Below the pieces are notes generated by a model, which was not told the DNA's origin, did no database searches, and was given only the letters and a program-made list of their open reading frames with translations. Shown here in pieces: positions 11,841 through 22,560 of a DNA stretch of 64,000 nt. Each line of letters opens with the position of its first letter. The first letter of the stretch is position 1. The DNA is from Ophioceras dolichostomum (Eukaryota; Ascomycota; Sordariomycetes; Magnaporthales; Ophioceraceae), in NCBI GenBank assembly GCA_003049485.1, contig PYST01000087.1, positions 1-64,000 on the forward strand, written 5' to 3'. A program made the translations under genes and the position numbers.

Positions 11841-14800
11841 TCTAACCATTCCGCCAGATACAGCGCCTAGGACGCCGAGACCCATCGGGTTTGGAGGCCT
11901 TCGAGACCATCGAGAGCATCAGCAGTGGCAGTGCGCGACTTGGTTGAGCAGGTCCTCGACTCGACAGCCCTCCTCCGCGCGGAAACGTCAAACTCGAACA
12001 CTCGCAGCCTTCCCAAAGTCCCAGCGTCATTAACCGCTACATCTCAGAATAGATCATTCATCGTAGGTCCCCCCATCATCTTCATCTCTCTTTTTCCTCA
12101 CGCTTCTGCCACGTTGTCTGCCGCCGGTATCGATTCAGCTCGCAGAGCAGCCGCTTGCCAACAGACCATCAGCCGGGAGGAACAACCAAAGAAGCTTGCG
12201 GTGACTGCCCAAGGCGACATAGGAAGGAAGGACAACAACATCAACGAGCAGCCCGTCGCTCCTTTGGACCGTGAACGGGACGGATGGTGCCACTCGCTCT
12301 ATTATTTCAGAGAGCACACTCTCCTGTACAGCCTGTGGCAAAGGTCGACCGCGTACGCGAGGCATCTGAGATAGCGATGGGAGTGGTGGGACATGCCCTG
12401 TTCGCCGTATCACCGTCACTTGGTGCTGAATTCCAGCACGAGTTCCAGGCGGGGCGACGGTTTCTCCTTTTCAAGACCTTAAAACCACAAGAGGGAGGAG
12501 GACGTCAGATCGGCAGTGTTTTGATCCTTGCTCCTTCCCAACTCCTAGTCCGCTGGGCACACGAGTGTGCGGGCGATGAAGAAAGCGGTAGAAGCGTAAC
12601 GAACTGAAGCTAACAGTTGGCAGAACTTGCAGACTGACGCGGGCAAGGCTGCCGCGCCCAAGCCCAAGTCGAAGCCGAAGCCGAAACCCTGGCGAAAGCG
12701 GAGGTCCAACAAGTCCAGGGTGGAAATACTCCCGCCAAGAAACCTGGTTCGCCGCCCAAGAAAGTCCCAGCGGCAAAGCGGTCGAAGATACGACTTCTGC
12801 ATCGTTCCAGTCCCCTGCTCCTGCGGAGACCTCCTTGACCGAGATGAATCTCTCACGAGGCTTCAGAACAGTTGGCGGAACGCTGTCCAGTAAGTACCCG
12901 AGGCATAAGCCAGTAACGCTTTTACATGGAGGTCAGGTCCCCTCCTGCCGACGATGGAGCAAGACCAGGCGAAAGACCAGGCGAACCTGGGCTCTCGCTT
13001 TGTAGGATACTTCTCTCAAATATTCTCTTGATGCTGAAGCTAACCAGCAAACACACACTCTACATAGCGGTAAAGTGGGTGATTAAGATGTATCAAATCG
13101 ATGGCTCGCACTCGCACTCACACCCCGCCGCCACCGATCGCCGCCGCTACCACGCGCCTGAAACGCTGTGCAGCGTCTCCGTGCCCGCCGGCGACGTCTA
13201 CGCCCTAGGTAAGACTCTGATCGTGCTCCTCTACAAGGCCCACGCGTCCCGCCTAACCACCCCCTGATTACCGGTGCCAGTGCCGGCAGCGGAGGACCGG
13301 ACCTAGACACACGCTCAACAGCATGTCGTCTTCGTCCGCATCCTCTCGTCCTGGCAACGGCACCGGTACTGGTCCTTCTGGTGGTGGCGGCAATAATACT
13401 ATACCCACTTCTACCGTGCGTTCAGAGCGGCAGCACTGCTGATATTAGCCGGCTCACCCTCGTTCGTTGACAAATCACTCTACCAACTAAGAGCAGAAAG
13501 ATCGCGGCTGGGTGGCCAAGATCTCGGCCGGGCGCTTTTTTTTCTTAACAGAAACCCATCCAACACATCGAGGTCTCGAACGGGTCGTCGCCTTGCGGCT
13601 GCTCAATCATGGACGACGCCGATCATCCATCTAAGGCATCCAGTCCTCCCAAGGCAAGCTTGGTACACTCGATGGCGATGAGCCAGGCTATGGCGGGAAG
13701 AGCCACCTCCAGAGCTGTGTTGGGCAAGGCTTAATTAGCACTGGTGAGATCTGGGCCCAGCCATCATGCGAGACTTCTGCTAACTTCTACACTGGCATGT
13801 CATTCTCTTCCAGGCTTTCCACGCCGCCTCCCATTCGACCACCTCCCATCTAATTCGTGGAGATCCCGGATGGGCCATCATCTTGAAGCTCCTCAGGTCG
13901 TATACAACTACCACGGACTTCTTGTGATCAGAGACCGGTTACAGAAGGGCTGGATATCATCACGGAGGCTGGCGGCCCTACACCACAGGGAAGATCAGCT
14001 ACTTGCTGTCAGCAAAGGAAAGATAAGAATCGGTGGACTATTCTATCCTGCTGTGATTCAGGCACCGCTGTTGAGCTGTATGCTAAGCCGTATCCCGCGG
14101 CCGGAAAACCGGATAACGACGCTAATCAACCCGTCTTTCCAGAAGTGGCCAGTCCGCCGAAGCAAACAAGACGAGGCATGCCAGGAAACATCTTCCAAGC
14201 CGAAGCCGAAGCCTAAACCCCAGATGGATCACTGTGCGACTCCGGCAAGGAAACCTGGCCAGCAGAGCAAGAAGACGCCGGAGCTCAAGCCGCTGAAGCA
14301 GACAGACGAGGTGAAGGGGATTCGATCGTATAAATAGTCGAGGTTCACTCGTTACCGGCGTGGAGCGTGCGGTGCCGTCAACCCACCAGACCAGGCGAGA
14401 CTCGGACTCTGTGACAGAGATGACGCTTTCTTCGACCAGTCTAACCGAGAGCGGCCGGACTACTATACCTCTTTGTGGAGGCCGGCCATCGTTAAGCATT
14501 TCAACACGTCGGGCGCACGAGGAGCCGGCGCCACATCCGCGTTGACCACGACAATTACCCAGCCCTCTCAGCCTCTCGCCTCGACACCGACAGCGGTACC
14601 ATGCAGACATCGCAGGGTCAGACTAGTACTATCGGTCGCTCTACCTGACACTACGATCGAGAGTCGGGACGCAGATTGCGAACGGAAACGCCTCTACCAG
14701 CGCGTCTCCCTCGTGGGCACTCCCAGGGCAGCGCCTGACGTGCTCCTCCCCTCCCGGACAAAGTCCCGTTATCTCCAAGTCCAGCCATTGGTCTCCGAAA

Positions 14801-15440
14801 GAGGATCCCCTCCCTCCTCCTCAACGGGTGCCAGACTCAATGGAGCTTCGTTATCGCTCACTATCTACCTAGAGACCGTCGTACTCCGGTTCGATGATGA
14901 CAACAGCTGGCATCGACGACCGTCAAACCCTGCCTACTGAGAGTCTGCCCATCACTGCTCGACCACAACTTTGTCTCCCTTCCACCGTCCCCCCAGTCGA
15001 CCCATGCCCCGATGGAGACGTGATGTTGGACGGATATTCCACCTCCTTGGGGTGGTGGACCTTGGGCATGCCGCAGATTGCAACTCGATCCATTCCCGGC
15101 TCGGTCATCCCGGAGGTCAGTACAAGCAGCACCCGAACAAAATGGTTTGTTTTTCCTACTTGCTGTCTTGTCCTAACTGGAGACTTGAAAATATCTGCAG
15201 ATTGCAAAACGAGGTCTAAAGCACTAGGTGCCTAGATACCAGTCCTGCTGGCACGAAGCGGCTCAGAAACGCGGCCTGGGAGCGGCGGTTTCGCACATCT
15301 GCAACAGGGGAACAGCGGAGACTTGTGAGTACGGTCGGGGAATATCGGGCATGAGAACGTTCATGACGAGGAAGGAGGAGGGCGAGATAGCGGAAATTGA
15401 AAGTTTGATGGAGGAGTTCTCTCAGGAGTTTGTTGAATGA
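11841..15440 (+). pseudogene. Unidentified broken coding relic(s), two related segments
   Basis: Coding-like patches occur on the plus strand but jump between frames. One patch at about 12640-12910 is Lys/Pro- or Ala/Glu-rich depending on frame and ends in a segment reading SFQSPAPAETSLTEMNLSRG. A second patch at about 13320-14340 starts at an ATG (13324) followed by a Ser/Gly/Thr-rich stretch. It has plausible splice sites (GTGCGT near 13418; AACAG near 13556) and contains another AAGCCGAAGCCGAA run followed by GGCAAGGAAACCTGG, resembling GCCAAGAAACCTGG in the first patch. The tail at about 15290-15440 has a further acidic open frame. I cannot name a family, and no single spliced frame joins the patches. 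They may be decayed copies of one gene, or unannotated exons of a gene with unusual splicing. Confidence 0.3.
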
Positions 15441-16297
15441 CAGCAGTAGTAACAAAGATTCAGCGTGAGCTTCGAGAGTAAATCCAGAAATGGTGGGCCT
15501 AATGGCTAACATCCCATTATATGACACCGCCTTCGCCTCCTCCCGATCTCCAGCCCGGCCATCTATCCCGCAAATGTAGGATCAGTGGCACCGGGAGTGG
15601 TGGAGAGACAACAAATGCTCCCTGTCTGGGTGCATGCCCGACTTTGCGAGGCTTGCTTCCGCCTCTCGCGTAACTTACACGTCCCCCCCTTGTCATGGAG
15701 GATCAGGAGGCTCTATCTGAGGATGTCTGTTGCTCAGGGAGGCCCTTCAACCGCCACAAGGGGCGCGGCGGTCGCTGTGCAGGCCAGGCAAGATAGGTAG
15801 GCAGGTAGGCAGGCCCCTGCCATCAAAGCATCAGTCGCTCACACCTGGCTGGCTGGTTGCGGGGGTATCTCTGAGCCTGGTCGCCGCCGTTATTTATTGA
15901 TGCTCGCAGGGAGTACGAAGAGTTTCAAGGAAGGCACCGATGTAAATGCGAGCTATTCGCTTGGGGCGTGCTCCTATGCTTAGGTGGAGGGACTATCCTG
16001 GTTGTTTGGTTACCACTATCCCGTCTTGAAAGACCAAAACTAGGTTGGGTATCATGAGCGCTGCTCGTCATATTTGCCTCTGTCAGGCATATCTGCCTGC
16101 TTAGATACTAGGGACTGATCTCTCTAATTGATAAATCGACCGATCACCTACCGATCAAAGGCAAAGGCAAGAGTACTGTACGGCACTCGAGTCGTTCGCT
16201 TCGTGGGCGCTGTCTCACATCTATCCATCAAGTTGAGCACCCTCTTTTATCCATTCGCTTTCGATTTTCCCGTTCGTTCGGCTTTTCTCCCCATCGC
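15441..16297. other. Intergenic region, 3' flank of RRP43
   Basis: No supported gene. A TAGG/CAGG-type short repeat lies at 15793-15815. The remainder is unremarkable mixed sequence downstream of the RRP43 stop on the minus strand. Confidence 0.5.
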
Positions 16298-17596
16298 TCA
16301 GTCCATAGCCGCCTTCACATCATCCCACCTCCTCTCCGCCACGCCGACCATCCTCCTAATAAACTCCAGCCCAGCCGTCGTTCCTCCGCTCTTCAGCATG
16401 CTCAACACCTTCGTCTCACTCCCACTTCGATCCACGACAACAGTCACAAACTCCTCGCAAAGCTCCTCCTCCTCCCTATCCGGGTCAACAAGCACCCAGT
16501 ACCTATCACCATCGTCCCCTCCTCCTACTCCGTAAGATTCGACAAGGTCGTTCCCCTTCTCCTTGAACACGGCCGCGGTGCACGCCACGGGCAATCCCCC
16601 GACGCTCAGTTTGCGCGGGAGGCAACGATTATTACTACTATTATTGTTCGATTTTCCTCGACGACGAGAGCAGAGCACCATCTCCCTGTCTCCGTCCCAC
16701 CACGCGTGCGGCAGGACCGTGTCCCGCAGAGCGGCTAGCACGGCGGCCCAGGCGACGTCGAAGGGGTTCCCGTCGAAGGAGACGAAGAGGACGTCGATGA
16801 AGAGGGTCCAGAAGGCCTTCAGCTCTGGTTCCTCTCTTCCTTCGTCCGCATAGACATCTGCATCGGCATCCTCCATAGCGGCATCGTCGTCCTCCTCGTT
16901 CTTCTCCTTCGTAGGAGTGTGCGATGGTGGAGGAGTGTACCATATCTTCAGATCCTCCACATCCAAGACTCTCGCGGAATGCAGCAGGGAATACACCCGT
17001 GTGCTCAGCGTCTGCGCGAGGGCCGTCGGCGGCACGCCGGGGAGGAACTGCGGCGCGCAGCCGGTGGCGAGCTCGATGTTGGGCACGATCAGGTCGTAGT
17101 CTCGCAGCTCGCACCTGTCTTGTCTCGCCTCTTCGCTTTCATCATTATCATCATCGTCCTCTTCCTTTTCTTCTTCTTCTTCTTCTTCTTCATTCGAGCG
17201 TGGACCACGACGACGACGACGATTCCTCTGATGTGGTGGTGACGGCGACGGCCTCGCACGGTAGTTGGGGATGTGCGCCACGGGTAGCACCTCGGCGCGC
17301 ACGCCGCATATGACGGTCGTGTCGCCCGCCCGCACGACGGCGCTGCCCTGCGCGTGCGAGAGGGAGCCTGTGTTGATCTTCACGGGGCGCAAGGCCAGAG
17401 GTGAGCGGCCGTTCGTCCGCTGTCCTTGCGCCGCTGTCGCCGGACTGCTGCCGGAGTCGTCGTCATCATCATCACCCTCGCGCGGCTGGAGGTTGGCGAG
17501 GAGGAAGGGGTGCGGCGAGAGCTTGGCGAAGGTCGCGCGGGGGAATGTCGTGGCTGGTGGTTGTTGTTGGTTTTGGCTTTGTGTGATGGCCGCCAT
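16298..17596 (-). CDS. RRP43: Exosome complex core subunit Rrp43 (RNase PH-like)
   Basis: An uninterrupted 432-residue frame with ATG at 17596 (MAAITQ). The frame is open further upstream to 17845, but that part is not conserved-looking. Residues 70-108 (KINTGSLSHAQGSAVVRAGDTTVICGVRAEVLPVA) match the N-terminal strand pair of RNase PH-fold exosome proteins. Later blocks include DYDLIVPNIELATGCAPQF, FWTLFIDVLFVSFDGNPFDVAWAAVLAAL and LSVGGLPVACTAAVF. Known: Rrp43 (EXOSC8 in animals) is a catalytically inactive ring subunit of the nuclear and cytoplasmic RNA exosome, needed for 3'-5' RNA processing and decay. Odd: an Arg-rich then Glu/Asp run at about 125-156 interrupts the first half, and smaller acidic and Ser/Asn inserts follow. 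The acidic run corresponds to (CTT)n at 17160-17190. These look like disordered surface loops. Rrp43 fits better than Rrp42 or Rrp45 by overall block order, but subunit assignment is from motif memory. Confidence 0.85.
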   Translation of the reverse strand: MAAITQSQNQQQPPATTFPRATFAKLSPHPFLLANLQPREGDDDDDDSGSSPATAAQGQRTNGRSPLALRPVKINTGSLSHAQGSAVVRAGDTTVICGVRAEVLPVAHIPNYRARPSPSPPHQRNRRRRRGPRSNEEEEEEEEKEEDDDDNDESEEARQDRCELRDYDLIVPNIELATGCAPQFLPGVPPTALAQTLSTRVYSLLHSARVLDVEDLKIWYTPPPSHTPTKEKNEEDDDAAMEDADADVYADEGREEPELKAFWTLFIDVLFVSFDGNPFDVAWAAVLAALRDTVLPHAWWDGDREMVLCSRRRGKSNNNSSNNRCLPRKLSVGGLPVACTAAVFKEKGNDLVESYGVGGGDDGDRYWVLVDPDREEEELCEEFVTVVVDRSGSETKVLSMLKSGGTTAGLEFIRRMVGVAERRWDDVKAAMD

Positions 17597-20500
17597 CGTT
17601 GTAGATGAAGCAGCAGGCTTTCTTTCCGGGGATTGACTCCTGTCACTTCGGTGTGCTCCGTAGCCAGCCGAGGGGCCACAGTATGATGTCCCCTCCCCTG
17701 CCTTGCCGTACCCTGTATGTATCTGTCGGCTCCCTCGGTAGACCTCGTTGGGTAGGTATTTATTCCGGGAGATACCCGATAGGTAGCAAGGCGAGCTCCT
17801 TTCCGCTTTCGATGAAGTGCAGGCAGGCAGGCAGGGCTGGTCCAAATTTACCCCCTTTTTGTTTCCAGATGAGGTCTGAGGTCTGAGGTCCGAACCGGGT
17901 TGGTGGGTCGATCGATCGAGGTTGATGAACGAAGAAGCACACGATGCTGTCGGGGCTTTGACGCGTTGTTGTTGGAAATTGAAAAACTGCCGACGAATTT
18001 TTTTTTTTCAGCCCTGTGCAGGGATGAGGGGCAGGCTCGGCAAGCTCACTTTGGTGCGGGTGGTGGGGTTCAGCTGCTGGGGAGCTCAATGCCCCGTCCA
18101 ATCAGACGGATGGCGTCGCAAGCTGGCACGGCCGCTCAGGCCCAGCCGCCAGGGACCTTGGGGAATTGGCGTCTTCTTTCACAGGGCCTGTCCGTTCCAT
18201 GCTTGCGTGTTGCTCGTAAAACGGGCTAGAGCTGTTCCGACCTTCAGCCGTTACTGCCGTAAATTTTTGGTTCTTTCGCGATGGAGGAGCTCATTGAATA
18301 ATTTTTTTTTTCTTGACGACGAGGTGTACCTGTACATCATGGCCCTACCGGATTCAGCCTCAGTGAGAAGGAGGACCCTTGGAGAAGCTCCAGAAAACAT
18401 GCGTGTCACATGCCCAGCCTATCATGTATGCTCCGCTGCAATGCTCCCTCGCTTCCAGTTGAGAGGCAACTGAGGAGGCGGCGGTGTTCGGTGGGCAGCG
18501 GCTCCTCCCTCCCACGCGGTTGGAGCTCAAGTTTGATGATTCTGGTTGATGAAATAACAAAAAAGAGTGGCACCCAGAAAAGGCATGCCGAACCGCGTCT
18601 CCTGAAACCTCAACCGTCCGTTTCCCACCAGGCAGGCAGATATTTTTTTATGTGCAGTATTTGGTTGGTTTCGGTCGATCCGTGCATTCGTCGATGCTGG
18701 GACGATCAGCCGTCGAAAGTTTTGCTTTTTATAGCAACGTCGACGAGGGTGCCATGTTTCTTTTCTTTCCCTTTTCCCGTTTCGCTTCCTCTTCCTCCCT
18801 GTTCCCCCAAATTGCATGCTCCTGCAGTCGTATTTCATTACAACATGCTTCAGCGGCACAATCGCGATGGACGCCCCTGGCGGTTCCCGCGGCTTTGGTT
18901 CCTGGCTCTCGGGTCTCTGTCTCTCTCTCACGTAAATCTGCCCACTCGCTCGTTGCCTGTTTTCTTGACTTGCTCACTTTTGTTCACCAGGGTTCTGGAC
19001 ATGGAGAGGAAACCATCGAGGAGTCTGTCTCGGCCTCGCTGGCTTGTTTTCTTTTGCCCATACTAGTACTCCTTACTGTACATGTAAAGAAAATTGATGA
19101 GCTTGGCCGGTGTTTCCATCCCCGGCTTTCCAAGCAAAGAAACCGACCAGCGTTTGCCTCGCCAGACAGATGCCCTGTCCTGTTCCTGGTCCTAGCCTGC
19201 CCATGCTCCATGCCCCCCATGCTTATGCATGCGTGCCCGACTTCCTTTTTGTCGCTGCTCCCGCCTCACATGAAATTTGAGGTTTGTTCCCTGTGCAGCG
19301 ATGCGCGTTCCGACGCCCTGGGAAACAAGCGGCGCCAACACAAAAGTCTTGCTCTCGTCGAGTTTCCCGTCGGTCATGATCGATTCCTCGGGACCGCCAT
19401 AATAATCCCTGGGCAAAAGCAAAGTTGGGCTGCGAGGACCCAGGAGATTTCTTTCTTTTTTTTTGTTCAGTGGTATCGGCCAGATTGGATTGCCAAGGGA
19501 CTTCTCTGCCTGGCAGCACAGCCAAGCCTTTTGGGTTGCTTTTTCCCTGCAATCTCCCCCCCCCCCCCTTTACTCTTTCTTCTTTCTTCTCTTCCTTTCT
19601 TTTGCCGTCTCACCATGATAGCGATCCGCCCAATGACTCTCCCCCCTCCCCTTTTCACCGATCATATGATGGGAAATCAGCTTTGTCTGGGTGTCTGTTT
19701 CAAACGCCTGTTGAAGAGGCAGCAGTCAGCGGGGGAGGAAGTCTGTGCCCGGCCGCGCGGGCGCAATGCCTCCATCCTCTCCTTCTCCTCATTGCCTGGC
19801 GAGCCTGGCCTGGTCTCGCTGGCCCTGCGGTGAGAGAAAGAGAGAGACAGAGGGAACGGGACTCTCTCTCGAGACCCAACGGCCTCAGTTTCCTCACTTT
19901 CTCTCCCCGTGCGTCCGAATTCTCCCCGAGGAAATCTACAACAACGTCTCTCGGTTCTTATTTTCCCGCGTGTTTTTGATTAGGCTAACGAGGCAGGCTA
20001 CCAGTAAGTGCTTCTGCATGCAGTCGTGAGATGGTGGTGGTGGTGGAGGTGCTTTTTCTCGGTGAGCGGTAGGCGAGGGCCACTGTCTCACGACCATTTG
20101 CCGAGCCGCCCGCTTGTAGCCGTGCCGCCTTCTCTCTGCGCTGTCTTGTAGTACTAGTAAGTACTAGAATATGTCGTAGTATCTGCAATGTACGTGTTGT
20201 GTAACAATGTGACCTCACTCTCTCGGCTGACTGGTTGGGCCGCCAGCCAGTCGCGTTTTTTTGCCTTCCTCCTCCCCGTCTTCCCCTCCTCGCTTGCCAG
20301 TCGTCGACTCAGCGAGCGGCGGAAACGTTCCCGTGTTACGCCGCTTGGCTGTCCATTCACTCACTTGTTTTGCTGAGTATCTACCTACTTGTCCAGTGCC
20401 TGCCTCTGCCATGCCCCATCTGCCGTGGTCGCTCAACAGCAAGCGGTCTATTGCTTGGCGGGTTCGCAGAATGAATGAGGCTGGCTGACCGACCGACTGA

Positions 20501-21905
20501 CATGTTTTTCCGAGCCGCCTGGCCGCCGTCTCTTGTTCAGAACTACCGCCGAGACGGCCGCCGCCGCCGCCAACCGGGAGGTTCCCCGGTTCACTTGCCA
20601 CTCTCTCCATTTCTTCTCGCCTCACATGCCATTCTGTCAGCCATCCCAAGGCAAAAGACTGACCGGACCGCTTCGCTCCAAGACACAAACCAACAATCAC
20701 CCTTGTTGAAGGGACGGGAGGCGAAATGTGAGGCGAGAGATGTGGGCGAGCTTCTCCGACTGACCATGCTTTTCCTCGCGTGTGCAAAAGAAAGAGCTAT
20801 CAGTCAGTCAGCCAGTCAGCCAGCCAGCCTTGAGGGGAACCGCCGCCCCTGCGGTGCAACCCTCTGTCTATCTACTACTGCAGGCGCTTTCGTTACTGGG
20901 TGTGGTTGCACCGCTTCAGGCCCTCGTTTACGATTCGCTGTCCTTTTCATGCCTCCCATGATCGGCAGACATGGCTGGGCTGCATCCACTCGAGGGTCGC
21001 CTTATGCCATGACACCCTTCCCGGAGCTTTCTTCTCCCATCTGCCATATGCCAGATGTCTGTGATTGCGCATGTACTTTCCTCATTGCCCTTAGTTCGCT
21101 CATCTAGCATACATGGAATGTTTCGAATAGTTCAGTTCTCCTCCTGAGAGCGAGCCATTGTTTTTCGGGATGAGAGAGACCAACCACTCCTTCTGTGGAG
21201 GGAACAACATTCGATATCGCCACTGGGTGTACTCCGTGGGTGAGATGAGCTTGGGGGATTCGCATTACTTATTATCTCTCCCTCACTCTAGGCGTGTTTA
21301 GACTGCGTAGGCAGGTTGGAGTGCTCTACCGGTTACTGGGGACTTTTATCCAGTACCTGGTCATCAAGAGGAAGAGGAAAGTGTTGAGATGAAGTAGTTG
21401 TCCGTTGATTCACGATCCTGTCCCAAAAATACCTAATGATACCCTAGTAAAAGTGCTAAAGTATGCGAACAAGAAACTGGTATCCTATGGTTCTGTGGTG
21501 GTTCCCCCAAAAAGATGGTACACAAAAAAGGCCGACCCCGGGATTTGATACCTCATATGACAATCCAAACCCCAAACCGACCGACCAGAGGGAAGCTTAG
21601 AAAGCTCGACAAGAAGAAAAAGAAGACCAGAAAGGGAATACACGGTGAACAGTTTGTTGAAGACCACAGCAGTTAAAAAGTCAGTGGGTACCCCCGAAGC
21701 AACCCCATTCTGCCGCTGCTCTTGTCGTAGGCTGGATCAACTCTTAGGGGAGGAGAGGAGAAGATGAGCTAGAAAATAGGAATGCCGTCGTCACCCGTCC
21801 CAGAACAAGAGTGGGGAGAGAAAGGAGAAGTCGGGTGATGTGGCGGTTGACGGTTGCTGGCGTCGATCAAGGAGCAGAGGGGCTGGCCAATAGGGTCGGA
21901 GAGCT
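17597..21905. other. Long intergenic region, no supported gene
   Basis: About 4.3 kb. The largest frames (plus, 18652-19833, 393 codons from a GTG; plus, 20475-21107, 210 codons) are Ser/Leu/Cys/Pro-rich, compete with other frames and show no motif. CT-rich tracts at 19555-19610 and 20260-20290, poly-T runs and a CAGT/CAGC tetranucleotide run at about 20800-20830 are present. The left end is the RRP43 promoter side. Long UTRs or a non-coding transcript are possible but not shown. Confidence 0.45.
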
Positions 21906-22337
21906 TCAGCAGCATGGGGTACCACAGTAGCCACAGGCCCGACCTGGTATCACCCAAACTTCGCTGCCTTGGGAGAGACATGTGGGACATCGCACGCCAG
22001 GGATCTGCAGGTGAGGATCAGCAAACGCTGCACATCTGGCATGTCACGAACACTCACCGGGGAGGAGATCTCTCTCGGGTGGTGCTCCTCATGAGGTGGT
22101 GGCGTAGATTGTTTGTTGCGTGAATTGTGATATGCGAGTGATGTGAATGTGTGTGTGAGAGAGTGTGAGACTTACACCAGGTAGAGTTCGGACACCAGCG
22201 TGAGGAGGAGCGGTGGTGGGCGGCAGAGGCAGCGGCAGAGGGGGGAGGCTGGGTCCGCTTGGATTATGTACCGGCGGCATGGGAAGTGGCTCGGGCCGAG
22301 TGGCCTTGGTGTGCATGATGTGCCGAGTGTGGACCAT
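21906..22337 (-). CDS. Small CxxC zinc-ribbon-like protein, 86 aa
   Basis: Two exons, 22337..22176 (54 codons) and 22004..21906 (33 codons with stop), are joined by a phase-0 intron of 171 nt (GTAAGT..CCTGCAG). The ATG has AAAATGG context. Residues 1-54 are basic then strongly Pro-rich. Exon 2 encodes IPGVRCPTC, SEVWVIPGRACGYC and ends GTPCC. Four Cys in two CxxC pairs, separated by about 16 residues, form a zinc-ribbon or rubredoxin-like knuckle pattern, with two further Cys at the very C-terminus. I do not know a named family. Function is unknown; a metal-binding adaptor is an inference. The upstream minus-strand sequence (22340-22900) is CT-rich with TAGG-type repeats, consistent with a long 5' UTR and promoter. 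The intron prediction rests on frame and splice consensus only. No cDNA evidence is available. Confidence 0.6.
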
Positions 22338-22515
22338 TTTTGTAGGCTGTGTAGTAGCGAGAGAGGATGAGCCGTGAGAAGAGGGGGCCGAGAAGAGAGA
22401 GACGATGTGTGGTGTTGTCGAAATCTGGTACCGAAGATGCGAGTCCCAGGTTTTACGTCTTTGGTAGATGCGGCTGTAACAGAGATAGGCGATGATGCAC
22501 TTGAGTTCAAGACAG

Positions 22516-22560
22516 GTAGGCGGGTAGGCAGGCAGGCAGGTAGGTAGGGAGGTAGGTAAG
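22516..22560. repeat. TAGG/CAGG tetranucleotide repeat
   Basis: About eleven interrupted GGTA/GGCA units upstream of the small CxxC gene, part of the dispersed TAGG-type set in this window. Confidence 0.7.

Noticed and set aside
18652..19833. 393-codon plus-strand open frame
   Set aside because: It starts at GTG, is Ser/Leu/Phe/Cys-rich with no motif, overlaps several other long frames in other registers, and lies in CT-rich sequence.
20475..21107. 210-codon plus-strand open frame
   Set aside because: It has an ATG but shows no domain, and a comparable minus-strand frame overlaps it; the composition fits intergenic DNA.
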